A stretch of DNA of 13,165 nucleotides, from contig CAZWRY010000017.1 of NCBI GenBank assembly GCA_964636505.1, positions 1 through 13,165 on the forward strand, read 5' to 3'. The position numbers and the translations under genes were made by a program. Shown here piece by piece: positions 12,851-13,165 of the stretch; positions within the stretch are counted from its first letter, which is position 1; each line of letters opens with the position of its first letter. The notes beneath the pieces are model-generated. The model made no database searches. It saw only the letters and a program-made list of their open reading frames with translations, and was not told the DNA's origin. Source of the DNA: CAZSCF01 sp964636505. GTDB taxonomy: Bacteria > Patescibacteriota > Minisyncoccia > Moranbacterales > UBA2206.

Positions 12851-13165
12851 ATGCCAAAACAACCAGATTTAAAAAAGGGAACTCTTTGGAAATCAAATTT
12901 TTCTTGCCTCGAAATTTTTGATGTTTTATTTGTTTTTGTTTTAATGTTTGCTTTGTTTAAAGATTTTTCAGATATATTTATTAATCTTATCCCCCTTATT
13001 GGCCCTATTTTGTCATTAACCTTTTCTGCCTTGTGCGCCATTTTTATTTTCCTAATAATGTTTTTATTGGGGGCAGGTGCCAATAGAAAAATAGCTCGAC
13101 GCCTGGTTGTTATTTTTATTGGAACACTTGTAGATACTGTGCCTTTTGTAAATTTTTTACCTATT
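12851..13165 (+). CDS. Small multi-pass membrane protein, 3' end outside the window
   Basis: An ATG 10 nt after the virB4 stop opens a frame that stays open for 105 codons to the last base, so the protein is C-terminally truncated by the window. Two hydrophobic stretches are visible at about residues 18-36 and 41-76 (the second probably two helices). A basic turn ANRKIARR (about 80-87) and a third hydrophobic stretch with DTVPFVNFLP (about 95-104) follow. This short polytopic type, ending in a VPFVN.LP-like phrase, resembles small membrane proteins I recall next to virB4 in Patescibacteria. No function is known to me. Its spacing makes it part of the secretion-like operon. Confidence 0.7.
   Translation, partial: MPKQPDLKKGTLWKSNFSCLEIFDVLFVFVLMFALFKDFSDIFINLIPLIGPILSLTFSALCAIFIFLIMFLLGAGANRKIARRLVVIFIGTLVDTVPFVNFLPI

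Noticed and set aside
12826..13083. Minus-strand reading frame of 85 codons opposite the last gene
   Set aside because: It overlaps the plus-strand membrane gene, which has a good start 10 nt after virB4 and clear hydrophobic segments. The minus frame is Lys/Ile-rich with no recognisable features.
1..13165. TGA recoding to glycine as in SR1/Gracilibacteria
   Set aside because: All genes are full length with the standard code and none has an in-frame TGA.

Overview
This AT-rich window reads almost entirely from the + strand and looks like chromosome from a Patescibacteria (CPR, Parcubacteria-like) bacterium. The reasons are the gene types (short TraR/DksA protein, YabE-like G5 protein, PrgI/TraC/VirB4 cluster with lineage-typical unknown proteins), the tight gene packing, the AT-rich intergenic repeats of the ATTCAAAATTC type, and the lack of Shine-Dalgarno motifs. 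This assignment is inferred from gene content, not from a marker-gene tree. No rRNA, tRNA, CRISPR array, transposase or integrase was seen. No stretch of 300 bases lacks a gene.

Left part (1-4437), housekeeping genes: the C-terminal end of a YraN/UPF0102 protein; a TraR/DksA zinc-finger regulator followed 4 nt later by lipoprotein signal peptidase lspA; a long imperfect palindrome; a complete YifB/ComM AAA+ protein with a TTG start, flanked by copies of a 16-bp intergenic repeat; a membrane-anchored DUF348-G5-RlpA-barrel cell-wall protein; and rsmA (ksgA). Two neighbour pairs recall gene orders known elsewhere: ylyA-lspA and yabE-(rnmV)-ksgA of Bacillus subtilis. A yraN-comM association is also known in actinobacteria.

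A 148-nt intergenic region (4438-4585) separates the two halves. It holds a hairpin that looks like a minus-strand terminator, a perfect DnaA-box 9-mer, and an extended -10 promoter whose predicted start lies on the ATG of the next gene, suggesting a leaderless transcript.

Right part (4586 to the window end) looks like one operon for a type IV secretion-like machine. In order it encodes: a secreted protein with thrombospondin type 3-like calcium repeats; a second secreted protein of unknown function; a polytopic VirB6/TrbL-like membrane protein with a large cytoplasmic tail; two unknown soluble proteins; a PrgI/VirB3-like protein; a free-standing VirB4/TraC N-terminal-like domain; a full VirB4 ATPase; and the start of another membrane protein running off the end. 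No relaxase, coupling protein or pilin is visible, so whether it moves DNA, protein or takes up DNA cannot be decided here. The nearby comM gene makes DNA uptake one reasonable hypothesis.
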